DNA of 64,000 nt from Forficula auricularia (GCA_024734495.1 JALMQS010000068.1:1054001-1118000), one strand, 5' to 3'; shown: positions 11,963 to 23,400, counted from the first letter of the stretch. Numbers and translations: made by a program. Notes: generated by a model not told the origin, from the sequence alone.

Positions 11963-13825
11963 AAAGCAAGGCAAATGTATATTATTTATTGAATTATTTA
12001 TAATTTACATGAAAACTAACTGTAAGTAAATAAAAATTGTAAAAATTAACATAATTCAAACGCTTTTACGTTTTAGAAAAATTATGTTGTTTCATTTTCG
12101 CTAAAATGACTTCAAAATTAGTACTTTTTGACGTGAGCGCAATTTGAATACAATCCTCGGCATTCAGCCGATTTCTGTTCCTGCCGGGTTTAACTGACTG
12201 CTTTTTAAAAAGACTTAGTTTAAAGAATAAAAATATACGAACACTCATCATGACAAAAAATGCATAACGTTTATTAATGTTTTTATATGTTTTTTTTTTA
12301 ACTTTTATTAATTTTACAATTTTGAATTCCTAGAAAAGCTATCAAACTAACAATACTATAATAGTTTATAAAATAAAAAAATTTAAAAAATGTCCTTTTT
12401 ATCCCCGATAGTTTGATTTTTACCCCATTTGGGGTAATTTACCCCGGTTCCTCGACCGCTGAATTACAGTATAATAAATATAGGAAGGTATATCTTAAGC
12501 TTGAATTAAAAAATAATATTTCAGACCGAATTAACTCTTCTATTATTATTATTTTATATCATTTTCGTTTTAATTACATGAAATATCTTCAATTAATAAA
12601 TAATTAACTACCGAATGACGAAGTGAATATGAATTTTCGATTGCGGTTTACCTCTAAAATTCGAGTATGTATTTATATATTTATATGAAAGCCTAATAAA
12701 ACGGCTGTTAAACATTTTCAACAATATTTCCGAAGGGACGATGATGAGTCTTAACCGCGATAATTATTATTAAATTAGTTGTTTTTTTTCAGAGAGGTAG
12801 ATTTTGGAGTGAGGGAAAAAAAGTGAAAAAATAGTATTCTAATAATTATAGTTCATTTTTAAAATGATTGATTGACGTTAATAAATCAAAAATATTGTAT
12901 TTTTCACTTTTAATTTTTATACATTGGAAAAAAACATTTTCACGGAATTATTATTGCTTTCGATTTATCGATACGGAAAATGAATTTTTATGATAAATCA
13001 TTTATAGGAGAAAAATAAATCAATAATAAATCATTTTATTTGACAGTTTTTTTTTTTTTATCTTATATGAAATTTAATATGCCGCATTTAAAAAGACGGA
13101 AATTAATTGAAAGTGAATTTTTAATTTTTTTGTTCTTTCCCGAAAGAAATCTTTTCAGTTCGTTTCTTTTTTTCCGACTTTCGAGACAATCGTCGAATTC
13201 AATCTCAGCCACCTTTGCCTTATGCGCGAATATCTCTATTATCATCTTAAGCACGAAGTCTATAATTTTCGACTCTTTTATTAAAATGATATTTGCCGAT
13301 TTCCTGGCAAGACTTCACTTTATTCATTGGGTGGGTGATCCGCACTGAAGATAGATACGGATGAAAAGTACTGAGCCGGTGAAGTTTCGCTAAAACTGCG
13401 CGTGAGATGCCGGATTCCTCTTTCTCTCTCGGCCTTTTATTATCGGCAGTAAAGAATCATTTACACCTACTAATATTACATGTTATTTTATGTTAATGGC
13501 TTTTGATTTTCTTGCCGAAATCGTTGAATGAAATGTTTCCAATCAGATTTTGAGGGATGAGAAAACGCTGCGAAAATTATCATTATTATTATTAAATGAT
13601 GGTTTATCAAAGAGCTGCCGAAAGAATAGAATCTTGAAGAGCGAGGTTTTCAAGTGATAATTTCCAAACGTTTTGGAACAACTATCGACACCTTATATTA
13701 GTTTTTGGATAGATTTGAGAACTTGAAATGTAGGTGGATTGGACTCAGTTCCAGTCATGTTATGAAGGGCTTATTTTAATAATATGACAAGCCTCTTGAT
13801 TTTTTATAAAATATTTATATATATA
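11963..13825. other. AT-rich spacer, no gene seen
   Basis: Includes a slightly GC-richer patch at 12125-12210 and another at 13360-13440 ('ggtgaagtttcgctaaaact', 'gtgagatgccggattcctct'). Overlapping plus and minus open frames at 13040-13350 are AT-biased. No splice-flanked or tRNA-like structure is evident. Confidence 0.35.
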
Positions 13826-13833
13826 TGTATATC

Positions 13834-13998
13834 CGAGGGGTGAACCGCGATTGGAATTAGGTGTACACGTTTTTGGAATTATGTGGAATTATTTTGGAAT
13901 TCATTAGAAAATGCCCCTTCATCTATTGTCTTCTACTTGGAAATGAAAGTGGAAGTGGAAGTAGGTGTACGCGATATTAGATCGAGGTTCACCCCTCG
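13834..13998. mobile_element. hAT-type MITE with perfect 8-bp target duplication
   Basis: Terminal inverted repeats CGAGGGGTGAACC ... GGTTCACCCCTCG enclose 165 bp. Directly outside is TGTATATC on both sides (13826-13833 and 13999-14006), a perfect 8-bp duplication as made by hAT transposases. The interior is non-coding. Its right duplication overlaps the first base of the hAT-like element G1. Confidence 0.8.
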
Positions 13999-14005
13999 TG
14001 TATAT

Positions 14006-15263
14006 CAGTGGCGTGCGGTCCATGGATGCTGTGGATGCGGCGCATCCCCCAAATTCAAATTGCCAAGAGTATTTTGTTATATTTAAAAATTTGTAAAATT
14101 TTAAAAACACTTTCAATTCGATGAATACTATATAACTAATTCATTTAAAGTTATATAAAATTTAAAATTTACGGAGCTTTTTAATGTTAGCAAATTTAAA
14201 GAATATGAAAAAAATATTCCAGGTTTCCTATTTCAATCACTTCAGCTATCTTGTGGAAAATACATTGATTTTATGAGGTGAAAAATTGAATTAATTTACA
14301 TGTACTCTTCCCATGACTTTTCATTTAACATCTATAAATTGCATTAAAAAAATTAATCGTGAAAGATGAGCTAAAAGATGTTTGGGCAAAAGTATTTGCT
14401 TTAATGAAGTCCAATTGAATATTCTCTCTCTATATGACGTGTATCGTTTTGGTCCTAGTTCAAAAGGCCATTCCTAGAATAATAGAAATTAAGAAATTCA
14501 TCTCAAATAGCCTGAAACAGGTTTGAAATTGTATCTGTTATCCTTGTAATTCGCCTTAGCTCTAAAGAAAGAGAATCATTCTATTGTAGTTATTTTTATC
14601 AATTAGATTTTAATGAAAGAATCTCTCACCCACACATCAAATAATAAAAAGTCAAGACTCGGTACACTAGAGCTGCCCTGGTAATGAAATATAAAATTAA
14701 ATATAAAGTGTTCATTTTGTAATTAATCATAAATTTCACTAGAATAATTCAACAAATATTTTCTGCCTTTTTAACCAGCTATTGCAAAATCTAATCAGTA
14801 GGTACAATGTATTGATACAAAAGAACTTTTTGACTTTCCGTTCTTGGGTTATCGTAGGTAACGGAATTCAGACACACAAAGAGAAAAAAATCATAGTTGA
14901 CATATATTTTTCTCCGCGTTTCAGACATTTTAAAGAAGAATGGGAAAATATTTATTTTTTTGCGTGATTTAATTCATTTAGCTTGCATTATGCCTTCTAC
15001 GAGCGTGTCAGTCAGTTTTCAACTATGAAAAGAATTGAAACATTACCAGAAGAGGCTGAAGTGAATATAGTTTATTCGGCTCTGTTTCAATATCAATTGA
15101 TAAAAAATCTAATGTTAAATTTGAAAAAAATAACGAAAAATTCTATGATGCATTTATCGATAAATTTTGAAAAATGAGTCGACGAATTAAATAAAATTAA
15201 AAAAAAATGAAGGTCTATTTTTTGGACATCATCCCCCGGTTGAAAAGTCACCGCCTGCCACTG
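14006..15263. mobile_element. hAT-like non-autonomous element G1
   Basis: Left end CAGTGGCGTGCGGT and right end ACCGCCTGCCACTG form imperfect inverted repeats of hAT type. The internal block 'gctgtggatgcggcg' is shared with G2 at 6281. If the adjacent MITE is removed, the 8 bp before G1 (atgtatat) match the 8 bp after it (atagatat) at six positions, a plausible decayed duplication. Small open frames at 14782-14967 and 14983-15177 are not recognisable as transposase. Confidence 0.6.
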
Positions 15264-15589
15264 ATAGATATTTTTTTGTAAAAATATACATCATTCTTTG
15301 ACTTTTATTCAACATACCTGCTATGAATCTATTTATGCTACCAAAAATCTGTAGTATTTAGGTAATTTTATAGATTTTTTATTTAAACTTAAAATCCTCT
15401 TATTTTAGGTTTTCAGTTTTCTAGCTTATCATTTTATTGCAATAAGCATTGATATGTACCATTATTGAACCTTAAAAGGACTTATGAATAATTTATATTT
15501 GACTATGCTACATATCATTCTCAGTACAGATAAAGTTAGTCGAACGAATTTATTGATTAGTATTTTCTATTTATCTATATCTTGGATTT

Positions 15590-16083
15590 TTCCTTCGTGT
15601 CTCAATATCGTATCAAATTTGCTGACGGAATTTTAGTAGAGAAAAGCCAACGCATTTAAAAGATGTCTTCACAAATGTTTAGATCTAAACCAGCAAATTT
15701 TTAAAGATTTCTCGGGCAATTGAAAATCACATATAACTACTAAAATTCAAGTTTATCTTATTTAGTTTACGTGCTACAATGCTTTAATTGACAAACAGAC
15801 AAATAGGCATTGTATCATAAAGAGAAATCATAAGGTTGTTTCTTATCTGTTATTTCTCATGGGGTCATTTAATCGATTGGATATAGAAGAATTCGTTTGT
15901 TTTTATAGTAAGCTAGCCACACAAACGATTTTCTATAACCAATCATGTAATTGATGAGAAAATACAGATCAAATATTTCTAGCTAAAAAGACCGATGATG
16001 AAGGTCAAACCTTCGAAACTATTAATCTCACACAAATAAGCTATATAAAAAGATATTTAAATTTGGTATGTATATTTAAAGTA
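15590..16083 (+). repeat. Dispersed repeat family A, copy 2 (Helitron-free)
   Basis: Matches copy 1 across the point where H1 is inserted. Here 'ctcgggcaattgaaaa' at 15711-15726 runs straight into 'tcacatataactac' without the 921 bp. It continues through 'tgatgatgaaggtcaaacct' and is then broken by foldback transposon D at 16084; family A text resumes near 16722. Confidence 0.75.
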
Positions 16084-16720
16084 CATTAGGCTGGTCCTTA
16101 TTTTGTGTATTTTAGAATTATTACGCCGACAAGAGGCTCATATGGTTCGAAATAAATAAAAAAATAAATATCCCCCAAGTTTAAAATCCCTATCAATTTT
16201 AACCTGTGCCGCACACCGATGCAAGTTTCCCATCAAAATAACATGAGGTTTTTGGCATTGAACGATCAATTTTTTTTATTCTGGCCAAAGTAATGGTTCA
16301 AAAAATTTGGAACTTTGTGAGACTTTATTCTTATAATAGTAGCTATTGATCAGAATTTTTATAGATTTTTACCTATTATAATTTTGGAGTTACAGCTGGA
16401 TAAAGTACTGCTATATCATAGTGTTATTAAGTTATACACTCCAAAATTATAATAGCTAAAAATCTGTAAAAACTTTGAGAGATATCTACTATTGTAAGGA
16501 TCTATCTACAGAGTTTCAAATTTTTTGAACGATTACTTTTAAAGAATTGATCTTTCAATTCCAAAACCCCATGTTATCAATCTAGGAAACTTGCATCGCT
16601 GTACGGCACAAATTAAAATTGAGATAGAGACTTGAAACTTGAGGGATATCTTTTTTCTTTATTTCGAACCATATATGAGCCTCTGACAGCGTAAAAATTC
16701 AAATATGAACCACCCTAATG
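16084..16720. mobile_element. TA-flanked foldback transposon, family D, copy 1
   Basis: Ends CATTAGGCTGGTCC and the inverse CACCCTAATG, each flanked by TA (16082-16083, 16721-16722), as for Tc1/mariner-type insertions. The whole 637 bp is a diverged palindrome with arms of about 300 bp: 'gaggctcatatggttcgaaa', 'gcaagtttcc', 'ggttcaaaaaatttg' and 'tataattttggagt' each recur inverted. It encodes no transposase. Confidence 0.75.
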
Positions 16721-16800
16721 TATATATATCATGTCAAGCAGCTGACAACCTCATTGATTTCTCTTTATTAATTCCCAGCTCTGCTACTCTCGGCTAAAAA
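16721..16800 (+). repeat. Family A, copy 2, right part
   Basis: 'tcaagcagctgacaacctca', 'ttgatttctctttatt' and 'tctgctactctcgg' match the family A continuation seen at 28110-28160 and 53090-53150. Confidence 0.55.
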
Positions 16801-17580
16801 AATCTTTTCAATTAGACATTGTATCGCCTCTAATAGACTCATGTTTTACTTTTCATTAGAACTCGAATACATGTCTAATACATAAAATTAAAAGTATAAA
16901 AGAAATGCATATACCTATTTTCTATTTTATTTTTGGTCGGTATAACTGGCGAGTTTCTTTTGTTGCTGTGGGCGGTGAATTTCACACCTCGGTTCGGTGG
17001 CGTGCCTGGGCCGTATAAATCATACCTAGCGGTCGGGCCTAATGACCCCTGGGTCCACTTTGTCCGGCCCGCGGACCGCACTTAATTACTCGGCCTCCTC
17101 GTTTAGCTAATCAACCGCAACACTAACTCGGAGCTTTTTTATTTCTAATAATTAAATTTTGTCATCAATTATAATTTATATGGCTACCCATAATGTTTTG
17201 ACCATATAATATATTTAAATTTATAAAGGCATTAATCTTAGACAATAAATAATTATACGCTAGCTTCAGAAGAAAGATACGAGGGGAGCGGGAAAGGAGG
17301 ATTTCTTCCATTTAATTCATCACTTAAATAGATTTTTTTCTATACTTATTCTTCAGCAGAGAATCTAAACATCATTTCGGTTCTTTTTTTAATCAATAAA
17401 TAATTTTAACAATTGTCAAAATAAATTTATGGGTGATAAATTGTGTGGCTGTTTTAGAGATAGCTTACACTCCGAATAAAAGATCTCATTGGAAAATTAT
17501 CCGGGACGCTCGGGGGGCAAAAGCACGCTGCACAGCCGAAATATTCACTAAACAATTTTCTTGTCCTGAAATGTCTGAAA
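16801..17580. other. Spacer with a GC-rich unique island at 16960-17130
   Basis: The island contains 'ctcggttcggtggcgtgcct', 'ggtcgggcctaatgacccct' and 'tccggcccgcggaccgc'. It has no copy elsewhere in the window and no convincing open frame. It stands out from surrounding AT-rich DNA, so it could be a conserved non-coding element. No function is assigned. Confidence 0.3.
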
Positions 17581-17584
17581 GATG

Positions 17585-17635
17585 AATAATCCGGCCAAGT
17601 GCGAGTCTGACTCTTTACCGATGGTTCCTTACCTT
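17585..17635 (+). repeat. Family F, copy 2, left part (split by LINE)
   Basis: 'ccggccaagtgcgagtctga' matches the start of family F copy 1. The continuation resumes after the LINE tail at about 18620. Confidence 0.5.
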
Positions 17636-17639
17636 ATAA

Positions 17640-18615
17640 CCTATTCCTAATCTTATCCATATCAACGACCTTCTAAACTTGCCCTCCAATCTGGTACATT
17701 GTTACACATATGACAGCACCCTACATAACGCCACTGCATTGCATAACAACCGTGAAGACATTGCCTCTTCAATTAATTTAGACTTATGCAAACTTAAAAA
17801 CTGGGGATCCCAAAACTTAGTTAACTTCAATGCAGGGAAAACTCAGTGTTGCCTTATTTCTAGGCGCGTCGACAGGAACCTCCCAAACATATCATTCGAC
17901 TCAAACTCACTAGAATTCAGGGATAAAATTTCAATGCTAGGCGTAACTCTAGGGTCTGACCTTTTCATGGAATGACCATATCTCAAACATTGCTAAAGCT
18001 GCAGCGCGCAAGTCTCCTATTTAGGTCTAGAAGCTGTTATACTCCCAGTCAACTTTTTATACTGTATAAGGCTCAAATTCGTCCCTGTCTCGAATAAGGC
18101 TCTCATCTGTGGAGGGGAGCCTCCAAGCATTGTCTTGCTACACTGGATGCAATTCAGAAGCGAGCAATTAAACTAATAGGAGACCCGGCTCTAACCAACT
18201 CACTCGACTCCCTGGCTCATCGAAGAACCGTTTCTGCCCTTTCCCTGTACTACAGATACTATCACGGTGTCTGTTCAGTCGAGCTGAAATCAATTATCCC
18301 CCCTAACGCCCTCTTTGCGAGAAACACGCGGTTTTCAAACTCTCAGCACCCCTTCGCTGTCAAATTGGTTAAAAGTCGAACAAGCGCTTTCGTCAACTCT
18401 TTTGTCCCTATGACCTCCAGAGACTGGAACTCGCTCCCTGCCACCATCTTTCCCGCGACTTATAACCTTCAGCTATTTAAGACCCGTATCCACAGATACC
18501 TTCGACTCCCGCCCAACCCATAAAATTCTTTCTTCTTCTTTTCACGATGGAGGGGCCAACCCAGGAGTTGCACCTTTTTGGTGTAACTTCTTCTTTCATC
18601 ATTATCATAAAAAAA
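17640..18615 (+). mobile_element. 5'-truncated CR1/Jockey-like LINE, inactive
   Basis: A non-LTR retrotransposon 3' end: reverse transcriptase fingers/palm remnant, C-terminal domain, 3' UTR and A-rich tail. From 17646 the frame reads a typical 'HINDLLNLPS' block, then the catalytic box, where YADD has become YTYD, losing one catalytic aspartate. A frameshift lies near 17960 and another near 18010, and a TAA at about 18097 replaces the Tyr expected in 'LEYGSHLW'. After that the frame is clean for about 140 codons to TAA at 18521, through 'QKRAIKLIGDPALTNSLDSL' and 'SRDWNSLPATIF'. The 3' UTR ends 'gtgtaacttcttctttcatc' plus poly-A. It is inserted in repeat F. Confidence 0.85.
17646..18523 (+). 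pseudogene. Reverse transcriptase C-terminal remnant of the LINE
   Basis: Conceptual translation in three frame segments gives the palm domain box YTYD (degenerate YADD), a 'GVTLGSDL'-type motif, and the conserved C-terminal region seen in CR1/Jockey group ORF2 proteins ('YKAQIRPCLE', 'LWRGASKHCL', 'SLYYRYYHGVCSVEL', 'FKTRIHRYLRL'). The N-terminal endonuclease and most of the RT are missing because of 5' truncation. Two frameshifts, one nonsense change and loss of a catalytic Asp make it non-functional. Confidence 0.8.
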
Positions 18616-18619
18616 AACT

Positions 18620-19020
18620 AGAGTATTTCACATATCAAGTTCGATCTTATTTGTCGATGATAAAGAGAGAAAACGGAATTCATATTTTTTTTCATAATTT
18701 TAAGTTAAGCTCTTTTCTAAACACCGACATTTATAAAAATTACCTAGAAATCCCCACTTTTCATATCTCTAACACACCTTCATTTTAGATCAATTTAAAT
18801 TAAAAAAAATATATATAATTCTTCTTAAAGAGATTTTTACTGGGATACCTCACGTCCACGATAAAAATATTTTTTATTTTTAATTCCACAAAAATTACAC
18901 ACTTCCTAAAATAATGATTCGAATAAAATTTAAATTTTTCATTTCATAACTTGTAAATTTCAAGTTTGTATCTAATTTAGTTTACGACCTACAATCTTCC
19001 AATATACGGATAGGCATATA
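18620..19020 (+). repeat. Family F, copy 2, right part
   Basis: Matches 1085-1460: 'aagttcgatcttatttgtcg', 'attttaagttaagc', 'gagatttttac', 'tcaagtttgtatctaattta'. Together with the left part it shows that the LINE landed inside an existing family F copy. Confidence 0.5.
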
Positions 19021-20273
19021 CTCACACAGATAAATATGCAGACATACATTCTAGTGACACTAAAAGGTTTCTGTTATACTTTTGAACGGAACACAAATTT
19101 TTTTTTTGTATACCTATCAGTGAAATTGTCTGGGCTCCAATACCCACAAAACTCGAGTTCAGAAGTAGAAGTTCGTTCTGGCACCAAAAAGTTTGAAATT
19201 TTTGAAATGAAAGGTAGCTACTAATTAAATTTTCGAAACTTTCGGTTAAAAAATATAGTTAATCAGAAAAAAAAATCGAATCCTTATATGGAGAACTCAA
19301 GAATTTCAGCTAAAATGGTCCGAAATTTGCCACCTAAGTTTCGAATAAGGCGCATCGATCTGCTTTTTTCCAATTTTACTCAATTCAAAAAAACGTGGTT
19401 AATTTTTGAAATTTCTTATTACAAAATATTTATATAATATCTGTCGAAAATTGAGGAAAAAGCATGATCAAGAAACCATTCCTGTGAACAATCTTCCCAA
19501 CTAGATTATTGGAATTATATTATATTAGGTTGGAGTTAGATTATTGGAAAGATGCTCTCCATAGTAGAGCTAGAAATCGACTATGGACCACTAATAAGTA
19601 TTTTCTTAAGAATCTTAAAATAAACCATTTTTTGAATATTTTTAAATTTTCATATTTTTTAATTTTTAAAGAATAATTAAAGAACTTTTGACCTGAACAA
19701 ATCTGTTAGCTGTCTTACATAGATAAATGAATAAAAAATACACTTTTGAAAATTTTCTCATTTTGCTAATTCTATTGGAGATAAATATGGAAACTTTTTT
19801 CAAAACTCGGTACACTCTCTACCTATTTTGGTGATTTGGCAATTTTTTTACAGTTTGAGGTAAAAAGTTAAAGTTTGGGACAAAATTTCAGCTTATTAAT
19901 CTCAACTATTTTATCAAGTTTTTTATGCTAATTAGCTAAAGATTCAATTTGTGTTTTCTAATTTTCTGCAAATTATATATCCATAAGTTCTAGAGATTTA
20001 TTGCATTGGCATATAATTTTGTAAAGACCAATTTTTTTCAAATATTATTGTCCCTTTGTGTCGGACGCTAAATTTGACATTTTTGGTACGGTCTGTAAAT
20101 ATGTTTTAAATTGGCTCGAAGTTTTTAAAACAACGCTTAAAAACAGCTCTTACCAAATAAGAAGGCTAAGTTGCAAAAAAAGTAATAACTTAGAAAATTA
20201 TAATTAATAAGTTTCCAATTTCTCCATATATGGTCCAACGCAAAATATTTCTTCATATGCAAATTATGTATTA
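19021..20273. other. AT-rich spacer, no feature seen
   Basis: Low-complexity AT sequence. No repeat in common with the rest of the window beyond short A/T words and no open frame worth reporting. Confidence 0.4.
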
Positions 20274-20836
20274 CTAGCTGCAAGGCCCGCCTTCGGCGGC
20301 CCTCTTGCTAGCCAGGGGGCACGCCCCTGGACCCCCAACCCACGAATCCCACCCTCACACTACACTCCTCCCCGACCCATCCAGCACCCCTACCCCCGCA
20401 CCATGAACCCGTGCCCAACCCCCGCCCCCATACCACAGAACCCAAACCTCACCCCCCACTCCAACCCACCACACTCCGAGAAACCCACCCAGCACCCCAA
20501 CCCCCGCCCCCACACCACGACCCCAACCCTCACCCCACCCACCTCGGGCCCCCAACCCACGAACCCCAACCTCACCCCCACTCCAACCCACCACACTCCA
20601 CGAAACCCACCCAGCAACCCAACCCCCGCCCCCACACCACCACTTCAACACTCTAACCCCCACCGCGTACCACCCCACTACGCCACTGGACCCTCACCTG
20701 AACCCCCCATCCACCAACCTTGCACCACCCCCGTGCCCCCCTGCCCCTCCTACTCCGCCATACTCCCTCACTCCACCGCCATTCCACTCCGCGCATCCCA
20801 TGCCCTAACCCACCCCCACTCCACCCCCGCACCCAG

Positions 20837-21420
20837 TTTTTGCATTTCTAGCCTTCTAGTGACCCACAGATTGTGTAAACAAAATTTGGTCCAAGAGCAA
20901 GAATTTTCATTTTTTGACCCCCCCCCCATTTTAGGTGGTTAGTTTTTGCATTTCTAGCTCTCTAGAGTACCACAGATTATGTATACAAAATTTGGTTGAG
21001 TTTGCTCCAAAAGGCAAGAATTTTCATTTTTTGACCCCCCCCCTTTTTAAGTGGTTAGTTTTTGCATTTCTAGCTCTCTAGAGACCCACAGATTATGTAT
21101 ACTAAATTTGGTTGAGTTTGCTCCAAGGGCAAGAATTTTCATTTTTTGACCCCCCCATTTTGGAGACGCCCCTATTTTGGGTGGTTAGTTTTTGCATTTC
21201 TAGCTCTCTAGAGGCCCACAGATTATGTATATAAAATTTGGTTGAGTTTGGTCCAAGAGCAAGAATTTTCATTTTTTGACCCCCCCCCATTTTGAGTGGT
21301 TAGTTTTTGCATTTCTAGCTCTCTAGAGGCCTACAGATTATGTATACAAAATTTGGTTGAGTTTGCTCCAAGGGCAAGAATTTATATATTTTTCTCCTTT
21401 CCCCCCTTTTTGGGTGGTTT
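20837..21420. repeat. Minisatellite array inside H2, five ~115 bp units
   Basis: Each unit reads 'tttttgcatttctagc', 'tctctagag', 'cacagattatgtatac', 'aaatttggttgagtttg', 'gcaagaattttcattttttg' and a C-run. Spacings are about 106, 116, 130 and 115 bp. H1 has two units, H3 four, and element B3 has three related units. Confidence 0.8.
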
Positions 21421-21671
21421 TTGGAGGAAATTTTTTTAAACAAAAGTTGTCAGAAATCACATCCTCTACAACTTTGCTCATTATAAAATTTCCCGTAGAG
21501 TTAATAGTTTAAGAGTTATTTGATAATTTTCATTCGTGCGCCCCCCAAACCTCCTTTTGGGATCAAAATATCAAAACGTTATATAGCTAAAAACGTAAGT
21601 TAGAAGACCTCTGATAAAAATATGAAATTTCATAATAATCCCTTCAGCCGTTTTGACGTGAAACCACTGAA

Positions 21672-21672
<1 letters not shown>

Positions 21673-21739
<67 letters not shown>
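21673..21739. repeat. (CAGA)n / (TCTG)n microsatellite
   Basis: About 16-17 uninterrupted CAGA repeats inside H2. The orthologous position is GT/GTCT-rich in H1 and three repeats long in H3. It produces false 'LSVCLSVC' open frames. Confidence 0.95.
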
Positions 21740-21740
<1 letters not shown>

Positions 21741-21849
21741 ATTTTGTTGAGGGTGTTTTCGTTCATAACTTTGCTTGAAACTTGTGCAACCAAAATTTGG
21801 CGTGATTTGTACCAATGTACAGAGAAAACCTTAATTTTATATATATAGA

Positions 21850-23264
21850 TATCAAGCTGGATATACTCGATCTTCAATTTGATTTTTTATTGAGTTTATA
21901 GTCATTTTTATGAACTAGAAATTTTTTTATGCTGCTCCTTTCGTGGTAAAATTCGAAAATGTGTTAAAAATTCACGACGGTTCATCAAACATTCTAATTT
22001 TACCATGGATGATGGACCATCCAGAAGAAATTCTTTAGTTAAAATTTTCAAATCTCTGCTTGTTAAAAAACATTTTAATTTCATTCAGCTAGAATTTAAT
22101 TTATTAAACAACTATTTAATTATCAATGATAAATTTTTTCTCTTTTCTTTTTATTTATACAATACATTTAACAATTTTTTACGATTCCCTCTTTATATAT
22201 GTGTCTAACAAATATCTCCTACTGGACGCGGACCCCCTCTCAAATTTCAAGGATTAACTTCTCGGTTGACTTGACTGAGTGTATTTCTTAACAAAAGAGG
22301 ATTTTAAAAATAGAGAGAGAGGAAAAAATAAATATAGAAAAGCAAATGGAGAATAATGGAGTGCGAGGAGAGATTCATTTTCACCTGTACAGGTTTTGAT
22401 TTACGACCTGCCTACCTGCGATGTTGCCGCACTCGCCATCTGTAAAGCCACCTGCAAATTAGACCTCGCCGGTTTGCGATCTCGCACTTCCAAGACAAAT
22501 GAGGACTAATATTCGGTTATTGACACCCCTCATCTAAATCTGAACCTAGAGAAAAACACCGAAAAAATGCCCTTCTCTTTCTGTCTCTCCAACGGAACGT
22601 TCCTTTGTGTTTTTCGGGCTTAATTAAAATTTATTATGCTGCTGCTGCTGGTGGTATCAACTTTTTAATCCCCTCCAGGCGATGATTAAATGTACTCCCA
22701 ATCAAAGACCTGGAAGGTCATGAATTCGAACCCGCACATTCAACCTTACCTTTAAAATTCAGCCTAAAGAACAATATCTAAATTGATGTATAATTATTTC
22801 CATATTAGTTTGGATAATAGTAGAGACGAGTGTAATGCGGGTTGTTCCACTTGATTATTTGTTGTTTTCTTAATTAAGAAATCAGATAGGTTTGATTTTT
22901 TTATTAGAAAAATAATTTTAATGCTAGATAAAAAAAATAAGAAAAAATGAATCGAGGATAAAGAAGCCATTATTCCCTTCTAAATACATATTCAGTAACC
23001 TAGATCATGTTTAAATTGAATCTTAATAAATTAAACTTATCAATGTTTGCATTTTTAAAAAATTAGAAGTCATGGTTATATTAAATTTGTATTTTGACCA
23101 GGTATTACAACTAATTATGAATTTTGTTTTATATTTACAATCCAATAATAATTATATTCAATCCTAATAATAATCAATGGCAGGGGCGTTCTTGATCCAT
23201 TGTGGGCCCTGGTGTAAGTTAGTATTTGCCGCCCTTTCTGAAAAATACTAGAAAATAACGTTCT
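21850..23264. other. Spacer with a GC-richer island at 22370-22700
   Basis: The island ('ctacctgcgatgttgccgca', 'acctcgccggtttgcgatct', a GCTGCTGCTGCTG run near 22638-22650, 'ggcgatgattaaatg') is unique within the window and has no long open frame. It may be a conserved non-coding element. The flanks are low-complexity AT sequence. Confidence 0.3.
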
Positions 23265-23400
23265 AGCTCAAAAACTAGTTTGAATATCAAATCGAAATTT
23301 CACATGTAGTTTTGGAGGATTGTGATTAAGAACTGATTAGATTTTGGTTGAAATTGAACCAAAAATTAAAGGGGGCAGGGGTTCTTTCGTAAATAATTAG
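23265..23400 (-). mobile_element. Element family B, internal fragment
   Basis: 'ctagctcaaaaactagtttg', 'gaatatcaaatcgaaatttc' and 'ctgattagattttggt' are the reverse complement of the family B interior. Both ends are missing. Confidence 0.5.

Larger units (their letters stand above)
20274..21849 (-). mobile_element. Non-autonomous Helitron H2 (complete, 1576 bp)
   Basis: On the minus strand it begins TCTATATATATAAAATTAAG after A and ends GCAGCTAG before T. The 3' hairpin arms are GGCCCGCC and GGCGGCCC on the plus strand (about 20282-20302). Its cassette is C-rich on the plus strand (about 20310-20835). It carries five units of the ~115 bp minisatellite (starts near 20837, 20943, 21059, 21189, 21304) and a long (CAGA)n tract at 21673-21739. 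It is 655 bp longer than H1, mainly from extra minisatellite units and the longer cassette. No coding capacity: the proline- or glycine-rich open frames in the cassette are compositional artefacts. Confidence 0.88.

Noticed and set aside
13040..13348. Overlapping 102- and 63-codon frames on opposite strands
   Set aside because: AT-biased with F/K/I runs, no motif, and no splice or start context. Typical random frames.
20355..20942. Long proline-rich and glycine/valine-rich open frames on both strands (also 29292-29944, 9165-9527, 48054-48336)
   Set aside because: They arise from the C/A-only cassette of the Helitrons, which has almost no stop codons in any frame. Overlapping frames on both strands and non-conserved length between copies argue against coding.
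21630..21877. Frames with LSVCLSVC repeats
   Set aside because: Direct translation of the CAGA/TCTG microsatellite inside H2.
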